A stretch of 64,000 bases of DNA from JBFWNG01 sp050251195 (GCA_050251195.1 JBFWNG010000003.1:310001-374000); one strand, 5' to 3'; positions 40,160-49,789 are shown, counted from the first letter of the stretch. Notes: a model not told the origin generated them from the sequence alone. A program made the numbers and translations.

Positions 40160-40597
40160 TCAAGGATTTTTCATCTGACTTTTGATTATCTCGCTGACCA
40201 TCTTGCCGTCGGCTTGGCCGCCGAGTTTGCCCATAACTGCTTTCATTATCAGGCCAAAATTGGTTTCCGTGTTGTTTTTTAGAACATCTTTGACAACGTT
40301 CTGAACTTCTTGTTCTGACAACCTTTTCGGCAAGTATTTTTCAATTATCAAAATCTCGTTTTTTATCTCGTTCGCTTTATCGCCCTCAGGAAATTGTTCG
40401 AGCGATTTCAACATCTTCTTGTGATAGCCGGAGACCGCCTTAATTTCTTCCTCGGGGGTAAGGCTACGAGCAACGCCAACTTCGGCCTGCAAATACTTAA
40501 TCTCGCTTAGCATCATCCTCAGGACGCTAACCGTTATTTTATCTTGGGCTTTCATTGCGGTTTTAAGATCGTCTTGAATTTTTTCTCGAACTGACAT
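40160..40597 (-). CDS. yqeY: GatB/YqeY domain protein
   Basis: 145 residues from ATG 40597 (GGAG 7 bases upstream). An earlier frame opening lies inside the CYTH gene and was not used. It is the stand-alone YqeY form of the C-terminal helical domain of the amidotransferase subunit GatB: REKIQDDLKTAMKAQDKITVSVLRM at the start, EEIKAVSGYHKKMLKSLEQF, LPKRLSEQEV and the C-terminal GKLGGQADGKMVSEIIK. These proteins are thought to touch tRNA; the function is not settled. It overlaps the upstream CYTH gene by 35 bases. Confidence 0.9.
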   Translation of the reverse strand: MSVREKIQDDLKTAMKAQDKITVSVLRMMLSEIKYLQAEVGVARSLTPEEEIKAVSGYHKKMLKSLEQFPEGDKANEIKNEILIIEKYLPKRLSEQEVQNVVKDVLKNNTETNFGLIMKAVMGKLGGQADGKMVSEIIKSQMKNP

Positions 40598-41156
40598 GCG
40601 AATCTCCAACCAGAATATCAAACAGACTTTTGGTAACGGCGGCGGATTTGGCAAGCCCCAAGATATCACAGTATTTAGCAATGATTTTGGTGGCTTCGCG
40701 TAGGTTCTTGTATTTTGTCGCCTCTATTTCGAGGCAGCAAACCGCTTTCCTCCCGTACTTTGCAATATAGTAGACGATTTCACAATCACGAAATAGGAAA
40801 ACAGCCACCTTCTTCCTTATTTTGCCTTCCCACATGATTTCTAAGGGTTTCAGGAACGCGGCGACCGCTTTGACAACGGGTGCATTCTTCGAAGATACGT
40901 CGAGGTTGACTTCATAGCGCGCGGCATTGACGAACTTCGTTGATTTTACCGTCAACTGGCAGAGGCGTTCGTCTTCGCGCAATCGATAAATGTATCCTGG
41001 AGAGTGTTTCGTTTTAAAGTACGTATCTTGCGTTTGAACGCTGTAGTACTCCAACGGGGCCATATCTTCAATCTGCCGGATCAATTGACGCTTTAGGGCA
41101 GCGCTGTTGTTCAGCACGAACTTAAGTTCCACTTCATTGAATTCTTGGTTTTTCAC
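40563..41156 (-). CDS. CYTH-domain protein (triphosphate tunnel fold)
   Basis: 197 residues from GTG 41156, overlapping the previous stop (GTGA). The N-terminal ExExK-type motif EVELKFVL (residues 8-15) and later DTYFKT, GYIYRLREDERL, LTVKS, ARYEVNLDV and CLEIEATKY alternate charged residues as in the CYTH tunnel fold (CyaB adenylate cyclases and thiamine or inorganic triphosphatases). The motif EVELK has Val-Leu spacing like the family, so metal-dependent triphosphate hydrolysis is plausible; the substrate is unknown. The last 12 codons overlap yqeY. Confidence 0.65.
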   Translation of the reverse strand: MKNQEFNEVELKFVLNNSAALKRQLIRQIEDMAPLEYYSVQTQDTYFKTKHSPGYIYRLREDERLCQLTVKSTKFVNAARYEVNLDVSSKNAPVVKAVAAFLKPLEIMWEGKIRKKVAVFLFRDCEIVYYIAKYGRKAVCCLEIEATKYKNLREATKIIAKYCDILGLAKSAAVTKSLFDILVGDSHVSSRKNSRRS

Positions 41157-42103
41157 AGGTAATAAACGAGCCTAGCGATGTTTCGAAATCGTCTTTCTTC
41201 GGGATTAGCAGCCTGGCGTGAAAAAAGACCGTCATAATAGTGATAAAAATCGTTGATCAAGAGCACACTCTCGGACATCCGATACTGCGCCCGAATTCTA
41301 TAGAACGAGGTTCGTTCAGCACCGTAACGATAATCAACATTGCCCTCTGCGTCACGAAAGTATTTGGGCTGAAAAAACGACTGATAGTACGCCAGAGGTT
41401 CGAGCGTGAAAGAACGCAAGAAGGACGGACTGTAAGAAACACCGGCCATCGCTTGCAAATACATCGGATGATGTGAGTCCTCTACCGGCTCGCCGTCCTC
41501 TGATCTTTGCAAGAAAAATTCTCTATCCCGATCACCTTCTCTGTCTTCCTTGTCGATAAAGCGCCGTCGGCTATAAAGCTTTGTCCACGTATCGACACTG
41601 AAAAGGGGACTCGTTGTACCGTCGAGAAAACTATGGGTAAGGGTTCCGGAGAGTCCTACCGTATACACACTCCCCTGCTGTTCAGGATCTTGCGCGTCTT
41701 TGTCGTAACCGCTGTCGCTAAAGGGTAACTCCGCTATCGAATACTGTACGATGTTGCCATAGGCGCCGCGAAGGGGGTAAAAATCGACCTCGACTTCGGG
41801 CCGTCTTGAGAAGACCTTTTGCGTGTCGGGGATCTTCACCAGACCGAATAGACCCGAGACGTCTATCTTGCCGTCGTAGAAAGTCTTGCCGATGCGGGTG
41901 GTGACATGGAACGACGGTTCCGTACGCGCGTATTTGCTGTCTTTCGAATAGAAAACGTTGTTGTAATGACGAAAATCCAGAATGCCGTACAGGCCTTCCC
42001 ATGGCGCGGGGGATATGGTTGTCATTTCGATCTTTTTGCCTTCCTCGCCGTATGCAAATGATGCTGTTGCAAACAGAATCGGGAAAATCAAAAAGCGTCG
42101 CAT
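41153..42103 (-). CDS. Putative outer-membrane protein
   Basis: 316 residues with signal peptide MRRFLIFPILFATASFAYG. The mature protein is rich in aromatic residues arranged in alternating strands (SFHVTTRIGKTFYDGKIDV, SFYRIRAQYRMSESVLLIN) and ends NIARLVYYL, consistent with a small outer-membrane barrel. No family was recognised. GAGG precedes the ATG and the gene begins 3 bases after the pyruvate-kinase-like gene, overlapping the CYTH gene at its end; it is therefore mid-operon. Confidence 0.6.
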   Translation of the reverse strand: MRRFLIFPILFATASFAYGEEGKKIEMTTISPAPWEGLYGILDFRHYNNVFYSKDSKYARTEPSFHVTTRIGKTFYDGKIDVSGLFGLVKIPDTQKVFSRRPEVEVDFYPLRGAYGNIVQYSIAELPFSDSGYDKDAQDPEQQGSVYTVGLSGTLTHSFLDGTTSPLFSVDTWTKLYSRRRFIDKEDREGDRDREFFLQRSEDGEPVEDSHHPMYLQAMAGVSYSPSFLRSFTLEPLAYYQSFFQPKYFRDAEGNVDYRYGAERTSFYRIRAQYRMSESVLLINDFYHYYDGLFSRQAANPEERRFRNIARLVYYL

Positions 42104-42106
42104 TTG

Positions 42107-43525
42107 TTACCTCAGTGTTTGCACGGTAAAAAGATTGCTCGCGGTCTCTCCAATTGAGGAAATTGTAACCGATACAAAAACGATCTTATCGCCGCTTTTT
42201 AGCCAGCTGCCTTTTATCAGCCTTTCGTTTATCAGAGGTAACACTTCGTCGATACCGGGCGCTTCCTGAAGAAAGAGGCCTTCGACACCGCGCACGAGAC
42301 CAAGCCTCCGCACGACGTCTTCGGACAACGTTACGGCGATAATCGGTATGGGTGTTCTGAACGAAGATAGAAGAAGCGCCGTATTGCCTTCTTTTGAAAT
42401 ACAAACCAAAGCCTTGGCGTTGTTGCGATGCGCGGCTCGATACGCGGCATAGGTAATCGTCGCCAAGACGTCGTTGATCTTGGGTTTTCGGCCCTCGATC
42501 CCCTTTCCGAGACTTGTTTCGCTGTTTTCCGTATCGAGGATGGTTTTGCGCGCCAGGACCAAACCGCGTTGAGCATATCGTCCGTAAGGCAGATCTTCTG
42601 ACAATACAACGGCATCCGCACCGTCAAGCACCGCGTTGGCGATGTCCGATATTTCCGCGCGAGTCGGCGTTGCGTTATGGCGCATCGATCCTAGAATCTC
42701 GCTCGCCACCAACACGACCTTCCCGTGCTCGTTACAAATTTGAATAATCTCCTTAGTCGCCATAGGAACCTGAGCTGGATCTAAGCTCATAGCGAGCTCG
42801 ACTCGAGACACAAGGACGCCGCGGACAAGAGGAAGAGTGTTCTGAATATTTCTGTAACCAGCTTCCGACGCGATTTTTAGAATCAACCACGGAGGCGATT
42901 TTGATTTGTCGAGTTTTTGCTTAAGACCCTTGAGGTCTTCTGCGTCGCTAAATCCAGGAACAACAATCGCGTCTATATCGTTTTTCAAGATCAGGTCGAT
43001 TTCTTCCGCCGGGATATCGAGCAATTTAGGCGACAGATTGGATTCCGGAATGCTAATGGACATCTCGGGGTAGATGAGGCCACCCTGAACAACTTCGAAT
43101 TGTATCCCGCTCTTTGTCGGGACAACTCTGAGAATCACCGCACCGTTGCCCAAATAAGCGAGAACGTCGCCAGGGAACAATGTCGAAAGATTTTCCGTTT
43201 TGATTTCGATATCGCCGCCTTTTCCAGGGGCGCTGCCAGAAAGAGTTTGGCCGAACAAGACTTCCTTCGGCGCGTCCAGATTGACGACCGTCGCGCTATT
43301 TTTGGCCAAAACATCGAGGATAATCGGGCATTTTTTCTGAGCTGAGGTCAGTTTTGCCCGCAACTTCTTCATAAAATCAATGGTCTCGGCGAGTTGTCCG
43401 CTTTCGGGAACCAGCCGTATGGCGTCGACTTCTTCGCTTGCGATAATTTCGAGGAGTTCCTCGGAAAAGCAGCTACTTTCGAATGACCAAACAACCCTAG
43501 TCTGTCTCTGATTTTTTTGTAACAT
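42107..43525 (-). CDS. Pyruvate-kinase-like protein lacking key active-site residues
   Basis: 472 residues, the usual pyruvate kinase length, and alignable throughout: RQTRVVWSFESSC (TKIVCTIGPAS in active enzymes), an IRLVPESG near MRLNFSHG, and a well kept NATPTRAEISDIANAVLDGADAVVLS. But the substrate arginine of MRLNFSHG is followed by VPESG, the metal motif SKIEN reads LKIAS (Lys kept, Glu lost), VARGDLG reads VSRVELA, ATQML reads ASEIL, and GETA reads EDLP. Phosphotransfer is therefore doubtful. The C-terminal allosteric domain is present. It sits 1 base after psd in the operon that starts with pilBTC. It may be a regulatory or structural pseudoenzyme. Confidence 0.75.
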   Translation of the reverse strand: MLQKNQRQTRVVWSFESSCFSEELLEIIASEEVDAIRLVPESGQLAETIDFMKKLRAKLTSAQKKCPIILDVLAKNSATVVNLDAPKEVLFGQTLSGSAPGKGGDIEIKTENLSTLFPGDVLAYLGNGAVILRVVPTKSGIQFEVVQGGLIYPEMSISIPESNLSPKLLDIPAEEIDLILKNDIDAIVVPGFSDAEDLKGLKQKLDKSKSPPWLILKIASEAGYRNIQNTLPLVRGVLVSRVELAMSLDPAQVPMATKEIIQICNEHGKVVLVASEILGSMRHNATPTRAEISDIANAVLDGADAVVLSEDLPYGRYAQRGLVLARKTILDTENSETSLGKGIEGRKPKINDVLATITYAAYRAAHRNNAKALVCISKEGNTALLLSSFRTPIPIIAVTLSEDVVRRLGLVRGVEGLFLQEAPGIDEVLPLINERLIKGSWLKSGDKIVFVSVTISSIGETASNLFTVQTLR

Positions 43526-43526
43526 T

Positions 43527-44381
43527 TCACGACTCTATTAGAGATTGCCCTAACATTATAGGCTTAAAATCTGAATTGCGCACTGATTTTACTCGAGAGC
43601 TGAATTCTTTGGACAGAACCACTACTACAGTGGAGCCAAGACAGAAAGTCCCTAACTCGCTCCCGCACGAAACTTTGTACGCTGGTTGAGGGGGATTGAA
43701 CTCGGCCGTTGCCATACCAAACTGTCGCCTGAAGCCGTTGGTCACCATGCTGGGGATCATAGCGGCCGTCATTCTGCCTACGTTGAGGGCTCCAACCATT
43801 ACAACAAAAACGGGTCCGTATTGCGTGTCTATATCGAACACAAGGCGTTCGTTTTTGACGAAAATCCCCGAAACGGCATGCACAAATGGTCTGTTTACCG
43901 GCCATAGAGTTCCCGCGATGTAGCGAACCTTTTTGAGCGTCCCTTCAACTGGGCTATGGACGCGGTGATAGTTGAACGGCGCTAAATATACCGTAACATA
44001 ATCCGTTAGAACTCCAGAAAAGCTTACCTTCGCGTCGCCCCAAACTAGCTCATGGACACTATAGTCGAGGCCTTTTGCCTGAATGGCTTTGTTGTTTGCC
44101 AAGGGTCCCGAGGCGGCGAGAAATCCGTCCGCAGGCGAACAAAAGGGACCGGTGACTTTTCGCGCATCGGCTCTCAAACGCCTCGTGAAGACGTCTTCCA
44201 CGGTCTTGTATTGACTCAACGGAAACTCCGCTTCCCCCATGTCAATTTTGAAGGCCATAACAAACAGCTTGCATGCCAAGCGGTTCAACGGCCATGGCAA
44301 GCGAACCCGCGCCAAAGTACCCGTCAAAAAACTGATCAAATTTTTTGGAATAAATCTTAAAACACTAAAGAAAGCGCTCAC
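43527..44381 (-). CDS. psd: Phosphatidylserine decarboxylase
   Basis: Makes phosphatidylethanolamine at the inner membrane. 284 residues with the self-cleavage motif LGST (cleavage expected between Gly249 and Ser250, the Ser becoming the pyruvoyl group), SPADG near 82-86 with the catalytic Asp, and APFNYHRVHSP with the His. Start is GTG 44381 with an AAGGG site. It follows pilC by 53 bases and precedes the pyruvate-kinase-like gene by 1 base. No pssA is in view. Confidence 0.93.
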   Translation of the reverse strand: MSAFFSVLRFIPKNLISFLTGTLARVRLPWPLNRLACKLFVMAFKIDMGEAEFPLSQYKTVEDVFTRRLRADARKVTGPFCSPADGFLAASGPLANNKAIQAKGLDYSVHELVWGDAKVSFSGVLTDYVTVYLAPFNYHRVHSPVEGTLKKVRYIAGTLWPVNRPFVHAVSGIFVKNERLVFDIDTQYGPVFVVMVGALNVGRMTAAMIPSMVTNGFRRQFGMATAEFNPPQPAYKVSCGSELGTFCLGSTVVVVLSKEFSSRVKSVRNSDFKPIMLGQSLIES

Positions 44382-44434
44382 ACCCTTCCCACTTTTTAGT
44401 CAAAGTTCGGGGTATTTAACCACTTATTCCCGAA

Positions 44435-45694
44435 CTATTCAATAACAGTGGAGGCCATTTCGAAGATTGGGAGATACATCGCAATCGCGATAAAGCCGAC
44501 AATAGAGCCGATGACGATGATCATGAGGGGCTCGATCATGGAGGTCAATGCCTTCACGGAGTTTTCGACTTCTTCGTCGTAGATCAGACTGATCTTGTGC
44601 AAGGTAGCATCGAGCGTTCCTGTGCTTTCACCGACCGCAACCATGGAGCACACCATCTTTGGAAACAAACCTGTCTTCATCAGCGGTTCGTAAAAAGACT
44701 CGCCTCGCGAAATCTGGGTCTTCACCTTCAACACGGCTGTTTCGATTTTCTTGTTCCCCGAAGACGAGGCACAGATTGAAAGAGCCTCGAGAATGGAAAC
44801 GCCTGAATTCAACATCGTCGAAAGGGTCGAACAGAAGCGGCTAATGGCCACCTTGATCAGGAGCTCCCCGAACAAAGGCAGCTTCAGAACATATCCGTCC
44901 ATAGCGTCTCTGACCTCTGGCCTCTTGCGTCCGTACGAAAAAAGAACATATGCAGCGGCGACTATACCCACCAATGTCCAGCCTTGATTTTGAAGGAAAT
45001 CCGACCAGCTGATTATGACTTGCGTTAGAACAGGCAGAGTCTGCCCGCTCTCTGCAAACTGGGTTGCAAACGTCGGCACAACCACGAGTAACAGCAACGC
45101 GACCACGAGCACGGCAACCGTCAGGATAAGGGCAGGATATACCATCGCCGATCTGACCTGCGCCTTGATACGAACAGATTTCTCTATGTATACAACGATT
45201 TGTTTCAACACGAGATCAAGTTTACCGGACGCCTCGCCTGTTTTGATCATGGCGACATATAAGGAGTCGAAAACGCCCGGGTGTCGGCTGAGAGCATCGC
45301 TCAAACTCGAACCTTTCTCGATCGCGGTGGTAACCGAATTCAAGATGTCGCAAAACGTCTTTCGCTTTTGTTGTTCTTTAAGAAGATGAAGCGACTGCAG
45401 CAAGGGAACGCCGTTTTCTATCATCAGCGAAAATTGCTTGGTGAACAGCGCGAGCTCCTTGGACGAGGGCAGATCCGGAATAATCTGGATTTGAAGGTTC
45501 CCCTTCGCATCTCGATAGAACATTCGGTGCGATACGGTGGTTTTTTGACCTGTATTCCTTAGCTCGACAATCTGAAGAGGTCGAATTCCCCTGTTTCGCA
45601 AGCTATTGCGCGCAGTGTTGCGAGAGGATGAGTTCATGGTTCCTTCCACGAACTTGCCAGCTCTCGTTCTTCCTTTGTACAAAAACTGCGGCAT
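44435..45694 (-). CDS. pilC: Type IV pilus inner-membrane platform protein PilC
   Basis: 419 residues of the T2SS-F/PilC family. Two homologous cytoplasmic halves are visible (LALFTKQFSLMIENGVPLLQSLHLL and ISRFCSTLSTMLNSGVSILEALSIC), each followed by membrane helices (near 190-215, 245-260 and 385-410), with MIKTGEASGKL and MVAVGESTGTLD as repeat signatures. It anchors the PilB and PilT motors. AAGGGA precedes the ATG, and pilT ends 9 bases upstream. No pilin gene lies in the window. Confidence 0.93.
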   Translation of the reverse strand: MPQFLYKGRTRAGKFVEGTMNSSSRNTARNSLRNRGIRPLQIVELRNTGQKTTVSHRMFYRDAKGNLQIQIIPDLPSSKELALFTKQFSLMIENGVPLLQSLHLLKEQQKRKTFCDILNSVTTAIEKGSSLSDALSRHPGVFDSLYVAMIKTGEASGKLDLVLKQIVVYIEKSVRIKAQVRSAMVYPALILTVAVLVVALLLLVVVPTFATQFAESGQTLPVLTQVIISWSDFLQNQGWTLVGIVAAAYVLFSYGRKRPEVRDAMDGYVLKLPLFGELLIKVAISRFCSTLSTMLNSGVSILEALSICASSSGNKKIETAVLKVKTQISRGESFYEPLMKTGLFPKMVCSMVAVGESTGTLDATLHKISLIYDEEVENSVKALTSMIEPLMIIVIGSIVGFIAIAMYLPIFEMASTVIE

Positions 45695-45703
45695 CTACGT
45701 CCC

Positions 45704-46795
45704 TTATCGGCTCGGACGACTCGGAGCGCTCGAGCCTTTTCCGATCATTTCTAAAAACTCGTCAGGTTTATGCGCTTTTGCCAGTGCCTGCTCCCTTGAA
45801 ATGAAGTTTTTCTGAAAGAGCCTAAACAAGGACTGATTCATGGTTTGCATCCCAGAATCGACCTGACCTGCTTGCATAGCGGAATAGATCTGGTTGAATT
45901 TTCCCTCGCTGATCAAAGATCTAATAGGAGCGTTGACGCGCATCAGTTCGCAGGCAAGAACGCGACCCCGAGAGGGCGAGGGCACGAGCGTTTGCGACAA
46001 AACAGCTTCCAACGTCATCGAAAGTTGTGCTCTGACTTGGTTTTGTTGATGCGGAGGAAAAGCGTCGATGATCCGATTGAGCGAGGACACGCAGTTGTTG
46101 GTGTGCAAAGTGGCAAACACAAGGTGTCCTGTTTCCGCAGCCGTAAGCGCTGCCGAAATCGTCTCCAAATCCCGCAACTCCCCTACCATGATAATGTCCG
46201 GATCTTGTCGCAGAACAGCCTTAAGGGCGGCAGCGAAACTATTCGCGTCGTCCCCTACCTCGCGTTGGTTAACCACGGAGTTTTTATGCACGTGAATATA
46301 CTCAATCGGGTCTTCGATTGTGACGATATGATCCGATCGAGTTTCGTTGATATGGTCGACCATGGCCGCAAGAGTCGTCGACTTTCCCGAGCCGGTTTGT
46401 CCCGTCACGAGCACCAATCCGCGAGGGAGGTGACATAGTTTCTCTATCAGAGGAGGCAAGTCGAGATTCATCAGCTTAGGTACGTCGTTAGCAATGATAC
46501 GGAACGCTCCCGCAATTTTGCCGGAATCGTAGAAGATGTTGGCTCGGAATCTCGACAATCCCTTTACAGTGAATGCCAAGTCGACTTGTCTATCCTTCTC
46601 AAGAGTGGTCTTTTGCTGATCCGAAAGCACATGCAAGCAAAGAACTCGAGACTGATCCGGCGTGAGAGGCGCCAGCTTGAGAGGCATGAGGTTGCCGTGG
46701 ATCCTAAGTCTAGGTGGCGTTCCAGCGGCGATATGTAAATCGCTACCGCCTTCGTCTTTAAGCGCCTTCAAAAGTTGTGCGATGTTATAATCCAT
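45704..46795 (-). CDS. pilT: Type IV pilus retraction ATPase PilT
   Basis: 363 residues. Walker A GQTGSGKST (about 130-138), Asp box IVTIEDPIEYIH, Walker B DPDIIMVGELRDLET and the His box TGHLVFATLHTNNC are all present. The C-terminal signature AGQVDSGMQTMNQSL fits PilT, the depolymerising motor of twitching motility. GAGGTGG precedes the ATG. It lies between pilB and pilC in one operon. Confidence 0.95.
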   Translation of the reverse strand: MDYNIAQLLKALKDEGGSDLHIAAGTPPRLRIHGNLMPLKLAPLTPDQSRVLCLHVLSDQQKTTLEKDRQVDLAFTVKGLSRFRANIFYDSGKIAGAFRIIANDVPKLMNLDLPPLIEKLCHLPRGLVLVTGQTGSGKSTTLAAMVDHINETRSDHIVTIEDPIEYIHVHKNSVVNQREVGDDANSFAAALKAVLRQDPDIIMVGELRDLETISAALTAAETGHLVFATLHTNNCVSSLNRIIDAFPPHQQNQVRAQLSMTLEAVLSQTLVPSPSRGRVLACELMRVNAPIRSLISEGKFNQIYSAMQAGQVDSGMQTMNQSLFRLFQKNFISREQALAKAHKPDEFLEMIGKGSSAPSRPSR

Positions 46796-46810
46796 TCACC
46801 ACCTCGATCC

Positions 46811-48544
46811 TCACGCAACATTGTCCGACAGAAAACCTTCGCCTTCCTGATCCGGAGCAGTATTCTGCGTAACTTCTAGCAAATCTATCTCGCCCTGCAT
46901 GAATTTGAGGAGTGCGTTTTGTCGCATAGTTCGCATTCCTCCTTCGATGGCGATCCTTTTGAGGTCCGAAGAAGACGCGTGCCGCATGATGCCTTCTCTG
47001 ATCGCGTCGTTGATCACCATAACTTCATGCATGGCCGTCCTTCCCTTATAGCCAGTGTCGCTACAGCGATCGCATCCTTTGCCGCGCTGAGGAACAAAAG
47101 ACGAAACCTTCTGCGCAGGAATTCCCAATGCGACCAAATGCTCCGTATTTACCGAATCGTCGGGCATCTTGCAGTTTGAACATATTTTTCGGGCCAGTCG
47201 TTGTGCAACAATGCAGTTGAGGGCGCTAATGAGATTGAATGATTCCAATCCCATGTTTTGCAAGCGCACGACAGTGTCAGCCGCACTATTCGTGTGAAGC
47301 GTCGAAAGAACCAAGTGGCCGGTAAGGGCTGCCTTGATGGCGATTTCGCCTGTTTCGCGGTCCCTAACCTCACCGACCATGATGATGTCCGGATCTTGAC
47401 GTAAGAACGCGCGCAAAACGGTTGAGAATTCGAGACCAATTTGGGGGTTGATTTGAACCTGGTTTATTCCTTCCAAGTTATATTCCACAGGATCTTCCGC
47501 AGTCACGATGTTGTCCGACGTTCTATTCAGATCCGCCAAAGCGGAGTAAAGGGTTGTCGTCTTTCCGGATCCCGTGGGGCCCGTAACAAGCACAATACCG
47601 TGCGGCCTATAGATGCTTTCGCGAAACTTTTTGAGGTCGTCTTGTTCAAAACCTAATTCCGTCATATCGACGCGCAAAGACGACTTGTCGAGAATCCGCA
47701 ATACGAGCTTCTCACCGTAAATCGTCGGTAACGAGCTCACCCTAAAATCGATGGGTTTGTCGGCGATAGTAACTCTAATGCCGCCGTCTTGTGGCAAACG
47801 CTTCTCCGCGATGTCCAACCCCGCCATGATTTTTATGCGGGATGTGAGAGCGCTGGCGAATTCCATGGGCGGTTTGGCTATCTCCTGCAATACACCGTCA
47901 ACGCGCAGTCGAACGCGAACGAACGATTCATATATCTCGATATGGATATCTGAAGCTTCTCGCGCTACGCACTGAAGCATGATCTGATCGACGAGTCTTA
48001 CAATCGGCGCAAGTTCGTTGCTCGCGGCCGGGGCATTGTCATGGATGACGGCACGCTTTTCTCCTCTGGGCTTCGCTCCACCGCTCGATCCCGTGTTGTA
48101 CTTGGAGAGGTCCATCGTCTGCAATTTGTAGTATTTGTCGATTGCGGGTGCTAGCATGCTTTCGAGCGCAAGTACCGGCTTCACCGAATATCCCGTTTTG
48201 AACCGCACGAGATCCACGAGTTTGAGATCAGTCGGGTTGGCCATCGCTATGATGATATTGTTGCCGACCCGGTCAATGGGCAATACTTTGAATTTTTGCG
48301 CAACTTCCCTCGGAATCAGGTTGATGATTTCTTCCTGGATATCCATGGAACTAAGATCGGCGGCTTGGATCTTGTAGTAGTTGGCGTATATTTTGAGAAG
48401 TTCGACCGGCTCTCCGAGCTTTAGGCTTACAAGCGCATGAATCAGGAGAATATTTTTCTCCTTGGCAAGTTTTTCGGCCTCCATAAACGAAGCTTCCGAA
48501 ACACCAAGCTTTTGCTTCAAGACGTCTTTGAACGAACCGGACAT
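46811..48544 (-). CDS. pilB: Type IV pilus assembly ATPase PilB
   Basis: 577 residues from ATG 48544 (GAGAG upstream); the longer start at 48577 has no ribosome site. An N-terminal MshEN-type domain (FKDVLKQKLGVSEASF) may bind c-di-GMP as in some homologs. The motor domain has Walker A GPTGSGKTTT, Walker B DPDIIMVGEVRDRET and TGHLVLSTLHTNSA. The zinc tetra-cysteine CSNC ... CDRC near 475-520 marks the extension ATPase family. It drives pilin polymerisation, opposite to PilT. Confidence 0.95.
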   Translation of the reverse strand: MSGSFKDVLKQKLGVSEASFMEAEKLAKEKNILLIHALVSLKLGEPVELLKIYANYYKIQAADLSSMDIQEEIINLIPREVAQKFKVLPIDRVGNNIIIAMANPTDLKLVDLVRFKTGYSVKPVLALESMLAPAIDKYYKLQTMDLSKYNTGSSGGAKPRGEKRAVIHDNAPAASNELAPIVRLVDQIMLQCVAREASDIHIEIYESFVRVRLRVDGVLQEIAKPPMEFASALTSRIKIMAGLDIAEKRLPQDGGIRVTIADKPIDFRVSSLPTIYGEKLVLRILDKSSLRVDMTELGFEQDDLKKFRESIYRPHGIVLVTGPTGSGKTTTLYSALADLNRTSDNIVTAEDPVEYNLEGINQVQINPQIGLEFSTVLRAFLRQDPDIIMVGEVRDRETGEIAIKAALTGHLVLSTLHTNSAADTVVRLQNMGLESFNLISALNCIVAQRLARKICSNCKMPDDSVNTEHLVALGIPAQKVSSFVPQRGKGCDRCSDTGYKGRTAMHEVMVINDAIREGIMRHASSSDLKRIAIEGGMRTMRQNALLKFMQGEIDLLEVTQNTAPDQEGEGFLSDNVA

Positions 48545-48632
48545 TATTCTCTCTTTTTGATGGAGTTTTCCACCCATCCATATCGGGAATAATGAGCGTA
48601 AGCATTAGGAATAAGATAGGAAAGAAGTGACT

Positions 48633-49334
48633 TTAGATTCGTCCGTCACCATAGATCGTCTTAGGTTGAATCCGCGGATGCCGCAGAAACCGCAAGTGAA
48701 GAATAGCTAATCTTGATAAAATTGTTATTTCATCAACAAACGCTTTTTGCGCGGCTTTGAGGTAATTCTGGATCACTTTGTCGCAATCGCCCGGATGTGC
48801 CACCAAACCGTAGCTGAGAAAGCTGCTTTCTTCGTTAATATACAAAAAACCCTGAAAAAGAGTTTTCTTTGCCATACCTTCGAATGTTTCATTTTCCCTT
48901 TTTAGAACCGTATATTTTTGCCCGGTCAACATGTCCTTGATAGTTAGGTCGGATCCTAGTCTATGCACTCTAAACAAAGAGTGGCGGAAGTTGCTTATGC
49001 CGCATTTCGACCCCGAGCAATCGTCTTGATGACGCGAAAACGCCTGAAAGGGAGTCAGTCCGCGATATTCGGGATCCGTCGATTCAAGCATGCGTTGAAA
49101 GACGTAGTAATCAAGAAAGTAACTCATTCTTGCGTGATAGTACGCGTCCTCGGGAAACACCTTGCCGGTGAGCAAAAAGAAGTCTTCTTTCGCTTTCACG
49201 ATTTGCTCTTCGCCAAACGTTTCCAAAGCCCAATTGAGGATAGCTTCAACGCAATGATCCACTTCGGCTAACCGCCGGCCGCCTACGCTCTGGTCTACTG
49301 CAAGAACTTCGTTAGCACTCATGGTCATCATCAT
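48633..49334 (-). CDS. Conserved-looking protein of unknown function
   Basis: 233 residues. The frame opens at TTG 49349, but a run of ATG codons begins at 49334, where the ATG overlaps the stop of the upstream gene (ATGA), so I place the start there. No signal peptide or membrane segment. It is a charged, probably helical-rich soluble protein with cysteines in DDCSGSKCGIS (about 105-115) and HPGDCDKV. No family was recognised. It is coupled to the membrane protein upstream and lies 88 bases before pilB on the same strand, so a link to pili or to the cell envelope is possible but unproven. Confidence 0.6.
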   Translation of the reverse strand: MMMTMSANEVLAVDQSVGGRRLAEVDHCVEAILNWALETFGEEQIVKAKEDFFLLTGKVFPEDAYYHARMSYFLDYYVFQRMLESTDPEYRGLTPFQAFSRHQDDCSGSKCGISNFRHSLFRVHRLGSDLTIKDMLTGQKYTVLKRENETFEGMAKKTLFQGFLYINEESSFLSYGLVAHPGDCDKVIQNYLKAAQKAFVDEITILSRLAILHLRFLRHPRIQPKTIYGDGRI

Positions 49335-49789
49335 CGAACCGTTTGACAAACCTCTGTTAGCGTTTCCCCTAAAACCGGTAACCTAAAGCGATAGGGCACC
49401 CACACGTATAAAGTCGCTTTTCCGCAATAGCGCCGAACACCTGAAAGAATTTCGTCGCCGACGAGCTCGTTCTCCAAAGCGATATCCTCGAGTGGAATGT
49501 AAGTTCCATAGTACAGAAAATGCTTCTGAATAGCACGTTTTAAATCGAGACTATCGAGGTGCTCTTCAAAGCCGCTTCGGCCTTTTAGCTTGAGGGTTCC
49601 CATAGCGGCAAGCGACCTCAATGCGGGAAAAGTTGTCCACAAGACACCAACAAGTATCGGTACTGAAATAAGAAACGAGCGGATTTTGTGAAGGAAAACA
49701 AACTCAAACTTGTACCGCTTTAGCGTTCTTTTGACGAGTCTTTTGCTTTGACCTAACACGTTGCCTTGTTTTAGCGTGGAGCCTTCCAT
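49331..49789 (-). CDS. Small membrane protein of unknown function
   Basis: 152 residues with a basic N-terminus, one membrane helix (SFLISVPILVGVLWTTFPAL, about 38-57) and a roughly 90-residue C-terminal soluble part with a YYGTYIPLEDI segment. GGAG precedes the ATG inside the end of the adenosyltransferase gene (19-base overlap), and the stop overlaps the next gene. No family was recognised. The tight packing suggests the two unknown genes act together. Confidence 0.6.
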   Translation of the reverse strand: MEGSTLKQGNVLGQSKRLVKRTLKRYKFEFVFLHKIRSFLISVPILVGVLWTTFPALRSLAAMGTLKLKGRSGFEEHLDSLDLKRAIQKHFLYYGTYIPLEDIALENELVGDEILSGVRRYCGKATLYVWVPYRFRLPVLGETLTEVCQTVR

